A stretch of 64,000 nt of DNA, taken from NCBI GenBank assembly GCA_034509425.1, contig JAVTVJ010000228.1, positions 558,001 to 622,000 on the forward strand, in the 5' to 3' direction. Source of the stretch: Eopsaltria australis (taxonomy: Eukaryota > Chordata > Aves > Passeriformes > Petroicidae). Below the pieces are notes generated by a model. It saw nothing but the letters and a program-made list of their open reading frames with translations. It searched no databases and was not told the DNA's origin. Made by a program: the position numbers and the translations under genes. Shown piece after piece: positions 25,301 to 35,679 of the stretch (positions are counted from its first letter, which is position 1; each line of letters starts with the position of its first letter).

Positions 25301-28300
25301 TGCCTGAGGGTGCGCAGAGCTGAGCTGTCAAGTGCTGCTCCTTAAGTGGGCAGCTTGGGAATCCTGCTGGCACTGCCCTGCTCCAGGGTGTGGAATTTCC
25401 AAATGCCTTTCGCTACGGATTGCATGCGCTGAGCCTTCTCCTGGGCTGCACCAGTCCTGCAGTAAGATGAAATCCAAGTGCTCTGCTTGGTGGACTTCAG
25501 GAGGCTGGCAGAGGTGATTGCTACATATTCAGCCACTTGCTGATGTCCACACTATCTTTGTTCCTGGCTCATGGTGTGCTGGGCCCAGGCAGATGCTTCA
25601 GTACTCACTGTGTCCTCTCTTGGGCAGGAGGCCTCCCACCGCTTTGCCTTGCCCACCAGTGGCTCAGGAGGAGCTGTCAAGCAGGAGAACTTTGTACTAA
25701 GCACCTCAGGGTAAGTGGTGGTGGTCAGCGGGTCACTTCCCTCTGCAGCAAAGGGTGTAGGTCCTGGAGGATCTGTGGTGAAGGGCTTTGCAGAAGCCCT
25801 GGAGTAATGGGTTTCTTTAATAGGAGATTTTGCCTTAAGGGAAACAAACTAACTCTCATGGCAGGTGAAGGTAACAGTCTGTAGCTGTGTTCCAGGGCTG
25901 CCTGAGCCAGCCTTGTGCCATTTCCTGCTGACACCTATAATGGCAGTCACTGATTGCTGACCACATGCTTGTGTTGCCCTAGTTCTGCGGGCAGTTTGCC
26001 AAGGGGCATTTTTCTGATTATGACACAGGGAGTTGCAGTTACAAGACCTGAATTCTGCTCTTGGCTCAGTTTCTGACCCTGACTATGGAGAAATCTTAAC
26101 CTTTGTCGTAATCTCCCTAAAATAGCAATAGTAAATCTCCTTCACACGAAGCACACTAAGGCTTGTGCAAAAGAAGCTATACATGTGCAGTTCTTTTGAA
26201 ATTGATGTCCATTTTTTGATCTTCAGTGTGCCCCTTGGTCTCAGTAGATTCTCTGGAAGAGTTCACAAGCTTGTCACAAAGCAATTAACCTTAGTCATTA
26301 GGAATGTCACAGCATTGCAAGGAATCATGCAGTAATTCTGTACTAAGTTTGAAGGTTGTCTTCCTCAGACCTTAGTTAATTTAGTTTTCATTTGTTGTTG
26401 TTGTAAGGTGGATCTTGCAGTGTTGATCTAAAGAGTCTCTAATATAGTAAAATGTAAGGTATGGCCCAACCAGGTGCTTCAGTCTTCTCCTCACACTGTT
26501 CATTGTAGATGTGAGTCATCTCGCAGGACCTTTCAAAGGGTTTGGGGTGGGGGTTTTTTATTTAAGGTTGTGGGGTTTTACTTATTTAGGGTCTTTTTTC
26601 TTGGAATGGGCTGTGGTTTGTAGCTTTCAACTCCTGTAGGAATCACCTAACACTTCAATGTCAGTAATTAATTTATTGTCTTGTGCTTGTGCCTGCCATA
26701 GCTGTTTGTAACAGCAACCAAATTGTTGACAGGTGATAAATGGAATAAGAATGGGATCAGAAATGAAGGTAATGTTTAGGTTAGTTAGGTTGAGGTGGCC
26801 CATAAAGAATATGACAGGAGTTTACAACAGACCAAGAACTGGAGTCTTGAAGTCTGTGTAGTGTTCAGCTACCAGGGTAGGGTTCAGACCCTGGGCAGGA
26901 GGAACCGTGCTGGTTACACAGGATGAGAAGGGGAAGTGTTAGGTTGGCAGTTGATAGGTGCCTCTTGTGATATGTGTTGCCCAGATGTTTCCTCTCATTT
27001 CAGCACAGACCAGGTGAAAGGTGTGATGACGCTGCAGGGAGATGCATTGTGTCAAGCTGTGAGTACTTGCCACACTTCTTGCTTTGTACTACAGGGGGTG
27101 GGTGTCATCCTTATCACCCTTTGATCACCTCAGGGAGGGAGGTCACCCGGGTCATGTGTTGCCAAAGATCAGTGCTCTTTGTCAGTCCTCCCTAATTGGC
27201 GTAGATGTTTTAGCAACCATTGAAATTTGTCAAGATCCAGCATGTGACATTCCCTCCTACCACCACCATGCAATGTGACTGCTGGGGTCAACTTCCATGG
27301 GGATTCCTTGCCTTTACCACCTTTGTTTTGTAATAACAAGTTTCCTTGGGGATCTTCTGGGTCAAGGTCTAGTCTGGATCCCAATTCACTCTTACGCCTT
27401 TCAGTCTATGCTTTGTATCAATATCGTGCTGTGGGAGCACTCTGAGGTTCTGGCTGTGCCAGAACTGCAGAAGGCAATTTGCCAGGATAGTCTGAAATAA
27501 GGGAGTGTGACTGCCAGCCCCCATCTTCTGCATACAGGCATTTCTTGGTCTCATGTGTTTGTTTCTTTTTCAAGGATGTTAATCTGAAAATGCCCAGAAA
27601 CAATCAGCTCCTGCATTTTGCATTCCGGGAAGACAAACAGTGGAAATTGCAGCAGGTACCTATTGGCTCAAGTTGCCCACCTGTCTGTAGCCTCAGTGCT
27701 CTCTGAGCAGTAGCTTTAGTCTTGGGAGAGAGACTGTTATGACAATTCCACATGAGCTACAGTGGTGAAAGTTAAGGGAGGAAGCAGGTGCAATTAAATC
27801 AGTTAAATTCAGTTGGGGTGCCTGAGTGGGCTCATTCCAGACACACCAGTTGATCTGAAGGCTGTCTGTGTAGCAGTCGTGATCCTTTTAAGGAGTGCTT
27901 GAGGTGCCTGTGCAGGACTGCCCCATGTCACCCCAGGCTAGCAGGGCAAAGAGCAGCTTCAGGGGCTTTTGAGTAGCTTGCTGTCATTCTCTTACAGATG
28001 CATTTGTTTACACTGAGAACAAATTACTGTGTTCCAGTAACATGTCTGAGTTCCCTCAGGTAAGGAGTAAAAAGAATGCAGCTATCTAGAACCAGAATCT
28101 GTTTCCCATCATTTTGCTAGGACATACCTGATTTCAGGACCTAATGTCGACATGGTTTTTCTCAATTACTTTGTCACAGCTGAGTAGGTTGGAGGAAAAT
28201 GTATTCAATGTGCTTCCCTTTGCCATAGCTCTGGTTTTTCTAGGTCATGAGTGCATTTGTCATTGAGTGCAGTTCCCAATGTCTGCTTTAGCAGTGAAAA

Positions 28301-31300
28301 CTCTATCTAGTAACTTCGTAGAAATCTAGAAAATTGTGTACTTGGGATGTTAATACCAAACTTGACTGAGTTTGTTTATGCCTTGCAACAAAACAAGGAA
28401 GTTTTTCTGACAACACTTAGCAGTGCCTCCTCTTTTGTGGCTGTTTTGTACTGCTGCCTGGTTGATGGAAAACACCTTCCTTTATTTACTTGCATTTATG
28501 TGTTCTAGCATTGTTCAGATATGGAGTGTGAGTGCCTAAAGGACTGAGCGCAGAAGCATTTAAAGTGGTTATATGGTGATCTTTGGCCTGTCTGAATTAA
28601 AAATTAACATCTCAAAGGAGTGTCTTCCCTTAATGAGTGATGTCAGTTGGAGTGATGTCAGTACAACGTGAAGTCATGGGTAAGAAGTTGTAGTGTAGGC
28701 ATGTTTTTGAGGAACGCAAGTCCACATAAATTTTGCGGCACATAAATTTTGAGGAAGTTGATTAGAAAATAAAGCAAAATCAAGGGGGAATATGAATGAA
28801 GCAAATCTTAACAGCAGAGTTGGCATTGCTTGGTTGGGTAGTGCTGCCAGGAACAGGCTAGCTTCCTCAGAAGCCTATGGGAGATGTAAAGGCTGGAGAT
28901 GGTAATGTTTGGAGATGCCCAAGTACCTGCAGTCTCTCTGAAGTCTGACAGTGGACTTACCATTCTCACTCTTTCTCTGTTGCCTCGGGTGCAAGAGCTT
29001 TCTAAAAGCAGGGCTGTTCTGTGTTCCCTGAGTTCTGCATTAAAAGGAACCAGAGCCAGATCTATGCCAGGGAGGCTTCTACAAGGTTGTAGAGCTGGGA
29101 GCTGCGATTCCTGCAGGGCATTGTAGATATATCAAACTACAAATAGCCCAAGCTGTGTTGCCCGTCTCTCTAATACAAGCTTCTAATACAAGCTTCTCTG
29201 CTTGTCTGTTCCATGTGCACCCTCTGATTTACTCCTTGGGCTTGTTTTTCAAATTTCGTGCTGCTGCCTGAAATTGAACACAGGTCAATTTCTTCCAGGG
29301 CCATTTTCTTCCTCTGGTTTGTCCTTGCTCCCATGAAAGCAAGGATACACCTATCAACCTTGCTGTTATAACTGTGTTCCTCTTGCTTGAGAGGAACTCG
29401 AGCCAGGTGTGTCCTGAGTGTGGTCCAGTCCCACACAATGGCACAGCTTCTTGATGCTGCAGATAACTCTCAATCCCAACAATTTTACTTTAGAAGGATT
29501 GTGGGACACTGCCAGAGACACTCTATTAGAAATCAGTGCTTGCTGCTCATTGCTGTCATTGATGTAGTTGGTTTTAGCTCTGATAGAATGAAATCATTGT
29601 TCATGGTGCTAGAGCTGATTGCTCTATGCAATTAGCAGTGAGAATTCCTACCAAGCAGTCATGATCAGAACACTCCCAGGATGAGAGTGCCTGATGTCAC
29701 TTCAGGACAGCAGCAACATCCCTACTGTATCCAGGTTGTAGCTGTCAGACTGTTTTGTATCTCCAGTCCATGAGTGGAGAACCCAGTAGTGCTTCTGGGC
29801 AGCGGTGGTAGGTTTGTGTTAGAGAGTGTCTGACATTCAGACGTGGCATTACATTTAAGAAGACACCGTTCTTGAGGTCAGTGAGATAACTGGGGAAACC
29901 TTTACTTCCCAGCATATGTTATTACAGAGTGTTTCTTTCATAGGGCTTTCATTTGTACCTTTGCAGATCCAGGATGCTAGAAACCATGTGAACCAAGCCA
30001 TTTACCTGCTTATGAACAGAGATGTGAACTACCAGTTCAAAACAGGCTTGGAGGTGCTCAAGGTGAGGAGAAAGCCCCTGCTGCTTGAGTAGGAACATGC
30101 ATTTTTCTTCTGTCCATTTGTTGTTTTAAACTCAGTTAATGCACATTACTGTCTTAATCTCTTAGTGGAAAAGGACTTCACAGTTGTTCTGGTATGTAGC
30201 CATGTCAAAAATTGTCCATGTGACCTCATATTTTATATGTATCTGTACTAGTTTAGCATTAGTAACAGGGCTGTACATCCTGGTGAACAGTAATCTGTGC
30301 AGTCAGTGCTCTTTTACACACCAGTGATAATCTGGGAGGATATTCCTTGATCTTCTGTGGATGATATTGATACATAATTTATGCTCTTTGTTGATCAGTG
30401 CTGCTGGCAAGAGCAGCAGTAAGGCAGCCATCAGCAAATAGAAGATGACAGTACTTGTGATTTACTGAAAATCTTAAAGTGACTTCTCTCTTGCCAGTAG
30501 TATTTGCTGGGGTCTAATACAGAGCAGCTGCTGCATGGTAGTGAAGCCCAACCTTCTGCTTGGAAATGCTTTCTGAAGGCACCAGAATTTCAGCTTGCTC
30601 ATTAGAACCCATTGCAACATCAAACATGAGAAAACTAAACCGTTTTAGTTTTCATATGGGCAAAGGCTGCTCATAGGAAGGAGCTAGGTAATAAAATTAC
30701 TTCCTTTTACTTTCAAGTGGAAGTAAGGGGAGATATTAGTCATAATACAAAATGCCTTCATCTTAGCAGTCATGAGCCCTATAACAGACATATGTTGCTT
30801 CCCCCATTTTTTCTGGAAGAGGAAGTCTGTCTGAATAGAGCCTTTGAACTGTGGTTTCTGGCAGGATTGGCCTCACAATGAGCTGGTTCTTTTTTCTGCT
30901 GCTTTGCTTATAGCTGGTTATGAACAGAGGGAGCCCATACAGCAGTTGTACCTGTGTTGTGGGAGTGGGGAGACTGAGAATGCAGCTTGTTGTTTTTTCC
31001 TTGATGCCTGTTCTTCTGAAGAGCTGATTATGAGTTTGTTGATGCTTTTGTGGCATCAGTAATTGATCTTATGTTGCCTTGATATTCTTGTCATGAATAG
31101 CTGTTCTCTCATCAGTTGCTGGTATTGAATACTCGTGACCTGTCTCATAAGTCTCTGATGCTGGTAGCAGTTAAACTGCATTTATGTGGGAGCCACCCCT
31201 TCCCAATAAATTCCTGAATTCTTGGAAGGGTGAGGGGTGGTGGCGATTGTTGTTTTAACACTTGCAGAAGGCTGTAAGATTCTGCAGCACACTGTCTATA

Positions 31301-33998
31301 GCTGTCCAGGAATCACACTCAGCAGTGGTTTTGTACATTATCTTGTAGCTTATGGATGCTGTGATGTTGCAGCTCTCCAGAGCCCGAAATCGGCTGACCA
31401 CTCCTGCCACTCTGACACTACCAGAAATTGCCTCCAGTGGTCTCACAGTAAGTATGTGGTGGTCTTGATCTCTATACAGGTCTGGCAGCATTGCAACAGT
31501 TTGGATACTGGGCTGCATCCTGGGGGAAGTGGGTTTCTGAAGTGTCTCCTGAGGCAAAACTGAAGCTAGTGCAAATCCTGAGTGGTTTTGGCTGCTCTGT
31601 ATCTTCCTGTGGGAATGCAGATGATTTGGGCATGAGGAATCTGGTTCTCTGAGAGTAAGTTCTGTTCTCTGCCCAGGAGTCTTGTCCAGGGATGATTTGC
31701 CCTTGTGAAGACTGCTTCATCCTCTCTTGTCACTGTCATGCACATACCATTTGATTAAGGGCAGGGAGAGCAACAATTGTTGCCTGCAGCTGTTCAGTCT
31801 TTGTTTCTCTCCTAATGTTTTTTTTTGCCATAGGGTAATTGTAGTGTGGCTTGGGAAAAGGGAATGATTTCCAAGCATTAGAAATTATGATCTTTTCACT
31901 GACAAAGAAACTAATTTTCTTGCCAGAAAATGTTCACCCCTGCGCTGCCTCAAGACATCCTTGTGAATTTCTATATTAACCTGAACAAACTGTGCCTCAC
32001 TGTCTACCAGCTTCACGTGTTGCAGCCCAGCACAACCAAGGTGATGCCTGCTCTCTCCTGAGCTTCTTTAGTTTCCTCTCCTTGCGTCCCACTGTGAGAA
32101 GGAGATCGCACTGCTACCTGGTGCAATGTGATGTTCATAAGATAATACAGAAATGAGTTCAGCTGGTGCTAAGTGTCTGTGTTTAGGTCTGCTGCACTAT
32201 CTCTAAATCTAGTTTGGGGCATGGCTGCTTAGTCCAGAAGAACATACCAGTGCTCTGGAGTCAGCCATTTTTTACCAAGTAATTAAAATATAGTTTGATA
32301 ATTCTGTGTAATTTTGTATGGACATAGTTATATTAATCCAGTTTTCATCAGAGTAGTATCTTGGGTTTCTTAACAGAGTTTTGATGGATACTTTTCTGCT
32401 TCACCTCTTGCATGGGTCAACTTGATGTTGTGTGAAAAACAGCATTAAACTCTTTAAGCTTCATGAAATGCAGTCCTTCCATAAGGAAGATTTTACTAAA
32501 AATCTATATTTTGTTTTTCTTCTGGATCTTCTCATTTTATTTCTGTAGTGATAAAATTTGTAGCTACATTGAACTCAGCCAATGTGTAGAATTCCTTTCA
32601 TGAAGGAGCAGGAAGGGTTCTTACAAAAGGGATTCCATATTGATGGAGTGTCCAGGCAAATAGAGTGTGGGTGTTTCTTGATGTCAGGCTACTGAAAGTG
32701 TAAACCCTAAATGTCATTCTTCTAAGTGGTTTATTTACTGCATCAAAATTCTAATGACCTTTTCCTTCTCTAGAACTTCAAGCCTGCTGGAGGATCTGTT
32801 TTGCACAACCCTGGGGCCATGTTGTAAGTACAGTCACTAAAAGGGTAGTGTACCTGGATAACAGGTGTTGGTATGTCTTGAGGGTGAAATCCAAACAGCT
32901 GTGTGGAGTTTCCATTGTAGCATCTCTGAAGTGGAGAAGCTGGACTGAGTCACTTGCTGTGCCTGTGAATGCTCTGTGTGTCTGTTTAATGACTTGGTCC
33001 TGAAGGCTGAAAGATATGAATTTCCAGGATTCAGCCCATCTATACAGTGCCATGAGTATCTAGACATGAGAGTTTACAACCAAACTAAGTGTTTGGTTAT
33101 TGGCATTGCCATCTGCATTCCCTGCCTCTGGAATGAGGAGAAGTTCCTATCTTCAGTCTTTAGCTTAACTATAAATCTGGTCAGAGGTGGACTTGAGTGT
33201 TTGCATTCTGTAACTTCGCCAGGTGCTGATTTAAATGTGATAGAAATCATCATCATCTCTCCTATGAGAATGTAGAGTTCTATGCTGTTGTGTGTGAAGC
33301 TGTGCTCTTTTCCCCCCTTCAGTGAGTTTGGCAGCCAGCGATATGAAGTCAGCCATGTCCATAAAGTGGAATGTGTTGTCCCGTGGTTAAATGATGCCCT
33401 TGTCTTCTTCACGTTTCACTGCAGCTTTGCCAGCAACTGAAGGACAAGGTAATGGCCTTGAAAAAGGGGCTTTGTTTTTAACTCTGAATTTTGAGAGGAC
33501 CTCAGATCTGATGTGATGTTATTCTGTTCAACTTGCTGAAAACAGGGGATGAGTCAGTGTTCTGGAGCCAGGGAGCTGGCTGGCACTGCCTAGCAGACAG
33601 CCATAGTATAAGTATAGCGGTGTGGCAGATGTCTGCTGAGCTGGTGACTAGATGGAAAGGAACAAGTAGACACTTTCGTGTTCTCAGTCCTGAGGTGGAT
33701 GAGAGGAAACAAGCAACCTAGATTCCAGTAGATCAATGCTCAGTTCCAGCTCTTCTGGAACTGGCCTGGCCTGGCTGCTACCTTGAGCAAGTAACTTTGT
33801 GCTCCTTGAGTGACAGCAGCAGCAAACCTGCCCTTCAGTAGTGCAGTGCTGAAGTGTGTCATGCTGTGAAGCAAAGTCCTCTCTCACACATATGTGCTTT
33901 TATTTTTGTGGTCCAAGGGGTATAGGAACTTACGTGCTTTTCTTCTTGCTTTCCAGATCTCTGTTTTCTCCAGTTATTGGAACTACAGGCCATATTAA
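21807..33998 (+). CDS. ROGDI: ROGDI, RAVE/rabconnectin-complex subunit, 11 exons with one frameshift
   Basis: ROGDI is the animal counterpart of yeast Rav2. With DMXL and WDR7 proteins it helps assemble the V-ATPase, and its loss causes Kohlschutter-Tonz syndrome in humans. Joining 21807-21848, 24251-24322, 25628-25710, 27004-27058, 27575-27655, 29967-30062, 31349-31447, 31927-32040, 32774-32823, 33323-33448 and 33957-33998 follows the expected protein from [14 protein letters not shown] to the Y-W-N-Y-R-P-Y end. Every intron has GT-AG borders and phases agree. Intact, it would be 286 aa against 287 in human. However, exon 10 is one base short (near 33413-33418), so the frame as written stops at 33438-33440. 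The introns hold a CR1 copy (intron 1) and nothing else I recognise. Identity is very sure; integrity is not. Confidence 0.95.
22780..23055 (+). repeat. CR1 LINE 3' end with remnant of ORF2 C-terminus
   Basis: An 80-codon frame (22808-23050) reads [20 protein letters not shown], the typical C-terminus of CR1 ORF2. It is followed by the TTGGACTTGATGATCCTTGT tail and an ATTCTATGATC 3' end. This is a 5'-truncated CR1 in ROGDI intron 1, in sense to the gene. Its 5' limit is approximate. Confidence 0.88.
24251..24322 (+). CDS. ROGDI: ROGDI exon 2 (residues 15-38)
   Basis: Twenty-four codons, [20 protein letters not shown] and DVLK, forming the conserved N-terminal amphipathic helix. Borders are AACACAG and GTGAGG. 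Confidence 0.95.
25628..25710 (+). CDS. ROGDI: ROGDI exon 3 (residues 39-65, plus split Gly66)
   Basis: Borders are TGGGCAG and GTAAGT. It encodes [20 protein letters not shown] followed by FVLSTS and ends inside a glycine codon that exon 4 completes. Confidence 0.94.
27004..27058 (+). CDS. ROGDI: ROGDI exon 4 (residues 66-84)
   Basis: It encodes [18 protein letters not shown] after a CATTTCAG acceptor, with a GTGAGT donor. The segment matches the family closely. Confidence 0.95.
27575..27655 (+). CDS. ROGDI: ROGDI exon 5 (residues 85-111)
   Basis: Twenty-seven codons, including [20 protein letters not shown], one of the best conserved blocks of ROGDI. Borders are TTTCAAG and GTACCT. Confidence 0.96.
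29967..30062 (+). CDS. ROGDI: ROGDI exon 6 (residues 112-143)
   Basis: It encodes [19 protein letters not shown] and the [10 protein letters not shown] helix. Borders are TTGCAG and GTGAGG. Confidence 0.95.
31349..31447 (+). CDS. ROGDI: ROGDI exon 7 (residues 144-176)
   Basis: It encodes [20 protein letters not shown] followed by [13 protein letters not shown]. Borders are TTGTAG and GTAAGT. Confidence 0.96.
31927..32040 (+). CDS. ROGDI: ROGDI exon 8 (residues 177-214)
   Basis: It encodes [20 protein letters not shown], the long leucine-rich helix region of the protein. Borders are TGCCAG and GTGATG. Confidence 0.96.
32774..32823 (+). CDS. ROGDI: ROGDI exon 9 (residues 215-230, plus split Phe231)
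   Basis: It encodes [16 protein letters not shown] and the first two bases of a Phe codon before GTAAGT. The acceptor is CTCTAG. Confidence 0.93.
33323..33448 (+). pseudogene. ROGDI: ROGDI exon 10, one-base deletion breaks the frame
   Basis: The first part encodes [20 protein letters not shown] and NDALVFFT in the expected frame. The family then continues with a Val-Ser pair and the [10 protein letters not shown] helix. Here the [10 protein letters not shown] codons are present (33419-33448) but in the next frame, because only five bases separate the Thr codon (33411-33413) from the Leu codon where six are expected. The exon is 126 bases instead of 127. Read as given, the protein ends after eight wrong residues at TGA 33438-33440, losing about 25 C-terminal residues. 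Splice borders are intact (CTTCAG, GTAATG), and exon 11 downstream is normal. Confidence 0.9.
33957..33998 (+). CDS. ROGDI: ROGDI exon 11 (last 13 residues and stop)
   Basis: It encodes [13 protein letters not shown] and TAA, the expected C-terminus, after TTTCCAG. It is read correctly only if the missing base of exon 10 is restored. Confidence 0.93.
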   Translation: MSVFSSYWNYRPY

Positions 33999-34845
33999 TT
34001 CTCTGTGGAATGGTCTAAGCCTTTAGTACTTCAGTGTCTCTCTCTGTTCTCTCATGTCAGCTGAGTCCAGGTCAGCCTGAGGAGTGCTGGGGTTCACTGC
34101 CAGATGCCCTTCACAGGGCAGAGTCAGTGTACCCAGAGACACAGCTTTAGTAGCCTTGTCTGGGATTGCTGCATAAGCAGGGCACCAAGTAATGCTGGGT
34201 GATTGGCAGGAGCTTCCACTGGTCCTTCTTGAGCATTGTGTGGCTCCCACTTGCCAAGCCCCTGATGAGTTACACAGGTCTGTTAAAAGGGATGGCTGCT
34301 CTGGACCACCCTCACTAACTCACTATGCATTGTGCTGTAACTAACTCCAGGACTGTGAAGTGGCTGGGAAGGGGGGATAACAGACTAACCTAACACACCT
34401 CTTAAAAAGAAGGGCATGTTGCTCCATGTAGTGAAATAAGTTTCTGTTATCTGGTCCAGCTGTGCTTATAACTAACCTTGAGTGACTCCCTTCCCTGCTT
34501 GTTCTGTCCATCCCCATATTACTGATTCCCCTTTGGGGATGCTCTTACTTGTTACTGTTTGAATTCTTCCCCGCCCCCCCCCCAATCCAGCATCAATGTG
34601 ATAATTATTTTTTCCTAAGCCCAGTTGGGCCAATTGGTCTTTTCCAGGTTTAGTATCTTGTTTTCACTGCCAGCCTTTGGAGTTGCCTTGGTGTACCTTG
34701 TGCAGTCTTTCATCTTGTCATTAAACAGAAAGTGAGTACTACCACATTGCTACTATGATTTGCTGCCTATGGATGCTACAATGTGTAACTCATCCCTTTA
34801 GCCACTGCTAACTCTGAAATAAAGACCCTCAGACCTGCAGTGCTC
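33999..34845 (+). terminator. ROGDI: ROGDI 3' UTR and poly(A) signal
   Basis: AATAAA lies at 34818-34823, with GT-rich sequence (TGCTCATGTGGG) 20-30 bases beyond. This gives a 3' UTR of about 850 bases. A C-run at about 34571-34583 lies inside it. No further exon is visible before the LTR at 35053. Confidence 0.75.
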
Positions 34846-35052
34846 ATGTGGGCCGTGAAAGAATGAGTATCTGAGATTCTGTGATCTCTCACAAATGAGT
34901 GGCTATTCTTGGTTATGCATGCTGGGTTGTCTTTTGCTTTACTGGGGAGGGGAGTAGTGGGGGCACAGCTGGGCAGCTCTTCAAAGGCTGAGCCTGTTTT
35001 CATAGCCTCAGCCCAATGCTGTCTGATACTTGAATACTTACTACCTGAAGTA

Positions 35053-35673
35053 TGCTGCAGAAATGCCGCTGAGGGGTTTTTCTGCGGATCCCCGTCCCGG
35101 GAGCCTCCTGCCGGTGGTTGCCCCGTCCCCTCCCAGTGGACCACGAATGTCCTAAGCTTCCGCTGGACAGACGTGGGAGACTAGCCGTCTCCTAGGAGAG
35201 AGGGAGCGTCGGAGGATCCTTGGATTTTCCTGGGGTGCCGCGGAGAATCAGGGAGGACTCTCGCCTTGGGTAACAGAGTATTTTATTGCTCTCAATCCCG
35301 GGGCAGAAGAGCCTCGAGCTAGCTCATGCAAGGGTACATAACGGAACATGAGGGCCAATAGGGAACGACCGAAGGGGTGGAGTTGGGGAAGGGACAGGGG
35401 TTCACTTCCAATGGTAAGGAACCAGGGGAGGGGTAACCGGCAACAGACAAATCACAATGTACAGAACTGAGAACTCTCTGGAAGAAGGGAAAGGATCAAA
35501 CTTGGATAGACGAATGGGAAAACCAGTCACAAGCAACAAGGAGGAGTCATAGGAGTGGTCAGCATTCAGACTATACCCCAGACGTCTTTACCCTGGGGGT
35601 GGAACTAGGATTGTTCCACCACGAATTCTCACGGGGTTTCTGGGGTTTTAATTCCATGCTTACCACTCCTACA
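35053..35673 (-). mobile_element. Solo LTR (minus orientation) with 6-bp target duplication
   Basis: The segment begins TG and ends CA and is flanked by the same six bases, GAAGTA, at 35047-35052 and 35674-35679. A reversed AATAAA (TTTATT, 35282-35287) shows that it points left, towards ROGDI. It is much richer in CpG than its surroundings. No internal retroviral sequence adjoins it, so it is a solo LTR of about 621 bp. Six-base duplications are typical of class II (beta/alpha-like) retroviruses. Confidence 0.9.
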
Positions 35674-35679
35674 GAAGTA

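Noticed and set aside
33412..33425. Tiny intron (GT...CAG) in ROGDI exon 10 to explain the frameshift
   Set aside because: It would be about 12 bases, far below the minimum vertebrate intron, and would remove conserved codon positions.
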